Assembly: GCA_900556675.1 (NCBI GenBank)
Contig: USQE01000032.1
Span: forward strand, 1-9,530
Direction of reading: 5' to 3'
Length of the DNA stretch: 9,530 nucleotides
From: an uncultured Collinsella sp.
GTDB lineage: Bacteria > Actinomycetota > Coriobacteriia > Coriobacteriales > Coriobacteriaceae
The stretch's first letter is position 1. Every line of letters begins with the position of its first letter. The position numbers and the translations under genes are program-made. Under the pieces are notes generated by a model. That model had not been told where the DNA came from. It ran no database searches and was given only the letters and a program-made list of their open reading frames with translations. Below are positions 7,601-9,530 of the stretch, one piece after another.

Positions 7601-9185
7601 AGCCCGCAACGCCCTTGCCGGTCACGCTCGTGGAGCAGTTGAGCACGGCGCCCTGCACACTGTTGCCCAGGGGGCCGAACGCCTTGCCGTCCGTCGCTTG
7701 CTTCAGTTTGCCGGCAAACGAGATGTTCTGCACCACGCCCGTGGAGGCAACGCCGCCCATGAGCGACTTCACGCCACCGCCGTTGGCGAAGATGATGGTG
7801 TGGCCCTGGCCGTCGAGTGTGCCCGCAAGTATGCCCATGGGAGCAAAGAAGTACTCGTCATCGATGGTAATGTCGTTGTCGAGAACGTAATAGGCGTCGG
7901 CGTCGGCGTCGGCGGGCTTGAACTTGTTTTCGAGGTCGCTCTGCGAGCTCAGGTGCACTACGTTCTGCGGCTGAGCCACGGGCTCGGTGGGCTTGGGCTT
8001 CTCGAGCGCGGCAATAGCATCGGTGAGCGTCTTGGTTGCGGCGTTGACCTCGGCCTGCTTGGCGTCATCGTTGGCGTAGACGTCTTGAGCGCTCACAAGG
8101 GCCTCAGCGAGCTTCGACCAGCTCTCGGCCGTGTAGTCGTTCTCGATCTTGGCGTTGGCATCGTCAATCGCAGCCTTGAGGGCATCCTTGTTCACGACGA
8201 CCGCAGCGCCGCCCGAGATCAGCACAGGCAAACCGCCCTGCGCAGACCAGGTAAAGCCGGTGGCAGGGGCATCGGTGTTGAGCTTATCGACCGAGGCCTG
8301 GGTCTTGAGGTCGTCGACAGAGATTTTGCTGCCAAAGGAAGAATCGACCTTGTAGCCGCACGCCTGATCGCCCGCAGTGAACAGATTGTTGGTCACGGTG
8401 CCAGACTGATACCAGGCAACGAGGCCGTAACCGCCAAAGGGCATGCCGCTGAGGCTGCCGGCGTAATACGAGTTGAGCACCGAACCGCCATCGAGCTTGC
8501 CTACAAGACCGGCAGCGTCAGCGAAAGTCCAATTGTCGTCAGAGGGGCTTGCCGTCGACCAGCACATTTGCACGGTACCCGAGCACGTGGTGGCGATAGG
8601 ACCGTCGGTGCCAGAAATCGTCATCGAACCCGTCACGCCCAGATTCTGTACCGTACCAGCCACGCTCTTCGCCAGCGCCTTGCCGTTGAGCACGATGCTG
8701 TGGCCCTGGCCATCGAGCGTACCGGCCACGGTCTCGATCTGTTGGCCAGCCTCAAGGCTGATATTCGCCGCGAGCTTCACGACAGCCCCGGCCTCGATGG
8801 TGGTGGGCAGCTCATCGGCAAAAGAGACCATCACGGTCTCGCCGGCCTTGGCGACGCGCGCGCCGCGTGCCTGCTGAGCATCGGCATCCTCGTCGTCGAT
8901 GTCCGCCGCGGCAGCAAGGCTCTCATCGGCAGACGGAGCGGCCTCGGAGCTCGCCTCGTCCGCCGATGCCTCGGCGCCTTCAACACCCGTCTGCTCGTCC
9001 GCAGTGAAACTCGACTCGTCGGCATTCTCGGCAGTATCCGCCTGCTGCGAGGCCTGGGCCTGCGCCTGCACAACGACCTCTGCCACGCCCTCGGCAAATG
9101 CCGACGTACCCGGCATCGACCAGACGAGCAGCGCCGAGAAAGCAGCGGCTCCCAGGCGCTTGAGCATAATGTTGTTTCGCGTCAC
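4656..9185 (-). CDS. B12-riboswitch-controlled giant surface protein with transcobalamin-like toroid domain
   Basis: This secreted, membrane-anchored modular protein has about 1509 residues. The GTG at 9185 is chosen because AAGGAG (9196-9191) lies five bases upstream and a clean signal peptide follows: TRNNIMLKR, a hydrophobic core, then cleavage after SAFA (about residue 31). The frame is open 51 codons further, to an ATG at 9338, but that stretch is leader RNA. Domain order is: Ala/Glu/Asp-rich spacer (about 32-105); GLUG-like beta-helix module 1 (about 125-323, GTLDGQGHSIVL); FIVAR-type helical module (about 330-395, LKAAIDDANAK...); GLUG-like module 2 (about 409-629, GTLDGQGHTII); Ig-like/Big-type beta domains (about 640-1076); alpha/alpha-toroid (about 1088-1366). 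The toroid has helix repeats TETERVALALSAI, EKIFALMAL, DLTAMAIQAV, ANAQVILALLSLDRDP and MATEQALRALTTYR every 45-50 residues, as in prenyltransferase/transcobalamin folds. A Ser/Lys/Gly linker and one membrane helix (about 1481-1502) ending YTKRRAA follow. No LPXTG is seen. With the riboswitch upstream I infer cobalamin capture; a general adhesin is the alternative. Confidence 0.9.
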   Translation of the reverse strand: MTRNNIMLKRLGAAAFSALLVWSMPGTSAFAEGVAEVVVQAQAQASQQADTAENADESSFTADEQTGVEGAEASADEASSEAAPSADESLAAAADIDDEDADAQQARGARVAKAGETVMVSFADELPTTIEAGAVVKLAANISLEAGQQIETVAGTLDGQGHSIVLNGKALAKSVAGTVQNLGVTGSMTISGTDGPIATTCSGTVQMCWSTASPSDDNWTFADAAGLVGKLDGGSVLNSYYAGSLSGMPFGGYGLVAWYQSGTVTNNLFTAGDQACGYKVDSSFGSKISVDDLKTQASVDKLNTDAPATGFTWSAQGGLPVLISGGAAVVVNKDALKAAIDDANAKIENDYTAESWSKLAEALVSAQDVYANDDAKQAEVNAATKTLTDAIAALEKPKPTEPVAQPQNVVHLSSQSDLENKFKPADADADAYYVLDNDITIDDEYFFAPMGILAGTLDGQGHTIIFANGGGVKSLMGGVASTGVVQNISFAGKLKQATDGKAFGPLGNSVQGAVLNCSTSVTGKGVAGFARTLDGGIVSNCVSTSEGTAGALFATYNAGQLVNTYWGAFLTNKMDAPASALVNAYAVDPADMATDAFADLINANCGANGSSWGIDKNGTPVFGSGNSYQAPEDTTPDDTYTVSFTANDGTSQAVADHMLEVSPDAVNAYRKLGVFALKGVPATSTVTWGTDDANRGNIGINESTGELYIYDNATGTVTATEHKANGSEQTVATIKIKAKAKQFDDFELWYRASDGTVSDVTDGAATVQGSEVRNLEVRVHYVDADKDEYVPVSFSRFHFASSDPTTIYSNDYSACFYFKHAGSATITVTPRDVASAGAGSKSVTLTSEAVAATSISMGYNEDGATVYLQGRTPLSERGAFLTDHARPVVAPDNATNRDNFTVTSSDPAVAAYATAGEIGYTAYKAGTTTFTATLPDTDADGKVISASCDVTYAYQNPLASVTAGTDSLYLKAGSAQKLDLTFTGKNDADGWSVTEPGLTWTFKTLDGKDASGIVGIDRIEKGAWKHVDGAPDDGLYVASSDYTVTALSAGTVVATGTPVDTTAGAEPVTLTITVAGVAASPATSESASAGIDAAAAFIDVRRSSDAFQYGDEWEIYDFAKAGRKIDSKLLDNYRASLAKHKAEWGSATCALTETERVALALSAIGEDITDYDGVNLVELICSRTDMTRANEKIFALMALNASGSDVPAGSAWTRASLADAVCELLGSDDAVEGTRLGDVDLTAMAIQAVAPYEGDTKVDAAIENGLSYLKGKMSAGTCDFGSAEANAQVILALLSLDRDPANPVNGFANAVTNVVCALDLYRVDGGNGYAHSKGGAANAMATEQALRALTTYRVSSGETIAWKTAVTAGKGSSSKDPQKPTVAPGVLTPGAGSDGGAGNGTAGFAGVMAPVAAKMAGASSSEGAKAAGDSKAEAESGKKDSTESSVAGKTDKSGKKSGTSGKTAALSAGAANKAADAGSNGFAIAGVAVGIVGIAAVGGWFFYTKRRAA
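7893..7912 (-). repeat. Short in-frame hexanucleotide tandem repeat
   Basis: Three tandem copies of GGCGTC on the plus strand, followed by a partial copy, encode an Ala-Asp repeat (PADADADAYY) in the surface protein, just before the second GLUG-like module. Being a multiple of three, copy-number change would lengthen or shorten the acidic stretch without breaking the frame. Confidence 0.7.
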
Positions 9186-9190
9186 CCATT

Positions 9191-9233
9191 CTCCTTCTTT
9201 CGCGAACCTGCAATAGAGCCATGGCGAAGAAGG
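9191..9233 (-). promoter_or_regulatory. Ribosome binding site sequestered in a hairpin
   Basis: Reading the minus strand, CCUUCUUCGC (9233-9224) can pair with GCGAAAGAAGG (9203-9193). This gives ten pairs with one bulged A and a loop of about 20 bases. The 3' arm contains the Shine-Dalgarno AAGGAG (9196-9191), except its last two bases, five bases before the GTG start. Lying downstream of a cobalamin aptamer, it looks like the expression platform of a translation-controlling riboswitch: B12 binding would favour the hairpin and block ribosomes. The pairing is direct from sequence; the switching is inferred. Confidence 0.55.
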
Positions 9234-9359
9234 CGGGACAGGCGATACCCCGGCAGCACAAAGGCGCACGTCAGCCATCCTATCGGCAGCAAAACGCACG
9301 CTCAGCAGCACCCCTTGTAGACCGGAATCCAGCGGCAAACAGAGAGGCCCTCGGTTTCG

Positions 9360-9477
9360 AGAAGAGCGCGGGCAGGTAATCTGACTCGCGGGCGCGCCCG
9401 CATACAGTAACCGCCTTGCTCGGGATTCTCACCCGATTCCCCTTTATGCGCTCGCGCGCACCCGTGCTCCGGCTTCT
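9360..9477 (-). promoter_or_regulatory. Cobalamin (B12) riboswitch aptamer
   Basis: The minus strand carries the conserved cobalamin-riboswitch core in the correct order. An outer helix pairs GAGCACGGG (9469-9461) with CCCGCGCUC (9372-9364), with one A/C mismatch, extended by AGAA/UUCU (9477-9474 with 9363-9360). Then come AAGGGGAAUC and the P5 hairpin CGGG-UGAGAAU-CCCG (9435-9421), the B12 box GGCGGUUACUGUA (9415-9403), a GC-rich hairpin (9401-9388), GAGUCAG (9387-9381) and AUUACCUGCC (9380-9371). The layout is the compact class without large peripheral insertions. It lies about 175 bases upstream of the GTG of the surface-protein gene, on the same strand. Such elements normally lower expression when cobalamin is plentiful. 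Whether it prefers adenosyl- or methyl/hydroxocobalamin cannot be told from this reading. Confidence 0.93.
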
Positions 9478-9493
9478 ATTTTTAATCGGAGGA

Positions 9494-9523
9494 AGTGTAC
9501 GTTACCGCAGGTAAATCGGTCAA
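9494..9523 (-). promoter_or_regulatory. Candidate promoter of the riboswitch-surface protein unit
   Basis: On the minus strand a -35-like TTGACC (9523-9518, 5 of 6 matches) and a -10-like TACACT (9499-9494, 4 of 6) are separated by 18 bases. Transcription would start near 9487, about ten bases before the aptamer's first helix, exactly where a riboswitch promoter is expected. The spacer contains the inverted repeat TTACC-GCA-GGTAA (plus strand 9502-9514), a possible operator. Confidence 0.5.
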
Positions 9524-9530
9524 TGCGCTA

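Noticed and set aside
8980..9261. Alternative ATG at 9188 (minus strand), one base after the AAGGAG, starting a 93-codon frame
   Set aside because: It has too little spacing from the Shine-Dalgarno, and the product lacks any coherent feature. The GTG three bases downstream opens the signal peptide.
6726..9320. 864-codon open frame on the plus strand opposite the surface-protein gene (and a 556-codon one at 4608-6278)
   Set aside because: Their translations are His/Arg/Gly-rich with no recognisable domain. They lie antisense to a protein with a signal peptide, ordered domains and a membrane anchor. The second also runs through the terminator's downstream side without a convincing ribosome binding site.
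9186..9338. N-terminal extension of the surface protein to the ATG at 9338
   Set aside because: The 51 extra residues would put the signal peptide internal, lie inside the riboswitch leader, and ignore the well-placed AAGGAG before the GTG at 9185.
1..9530. CRISPR arrays, tRNA or rRNA genes, insertion sequences, phage or defence genes
   Set aside because: No regularly spaced repeats, tRNA-like cloverleaf, terminal inverted repeats or transposase/integrase motifs were seen on reading both strands.

Overview
The window is GC-rich bacterial DNA with dense coding, frequent alternative GTG starts and Ala/Asp-rich proteins. A hydrogenase-maturation (hyp) cluster sits beside a very large modular cell-surface protein. 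This fits a Gram-positive anaerobe of the Coriobacteriia, and Collinsella is my best guess. That assignment rests on overall protein style and composition only; no rRNA or other marker gene is present.

Left half, plus strand (1-4474): hypF (its 5' end lies outside the window), then hypC, hypD and hypE. These genes build the Fe(CN)2CO part of the [NiFe]-hydrogenase active site. HypF and HypE make the cyanide ligands from carbamoyl phosphate, and HypC and HypD carry the iron on which the ligands are assembled. hypC and hypD overlap by one base (TAGTG). A 134-bp gap before hypC and an 81-bp gap before hypE each hold a candidate promoter. The gap before hypE also holds a strong hairpin. hypA, hypB and hydrogenase structural genes are not in the window.

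Middle (4475-4655): a short gap between convergent genes, with one long hairpin that probably ends transcription from both sides.

Right half, minus strand (4656-9530): one transcription unit read right to left. It starts with a candidate promoter (9494-9523), followed by a cobalamin (B12) riboswitch aptamer (9360-9477) and a leader of about 170 nt. Next comes a hairpin that buries the ribosome binding site (9191-9233), then a single gene for a secreted protein of about 1509 residues. The protein has a signal peptide, two GLUG-like beta-helix modules around a FIVAR helical module, several Ig-like (Big-type) domains, an alpha/alpha-toroid domain resembling the prenyltransferase/transcobalamin fold, and a C-terminal membrane anchor without an LPXTG motif.

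The main discovery candidate is this right-hand unit. A B12 riboswitch directly controls a surface protein whose membrane-proximal domain resembles the fold of animal B12 carriers. The simplest reading is a Gram-positive cell-surface cobalamin-capture protein made when B12 is scarce. The riboswitch is seen directly in the sequence; the B12-binding function is inference. The two halves appear unrelated in function and simply converge at the shared terminator.
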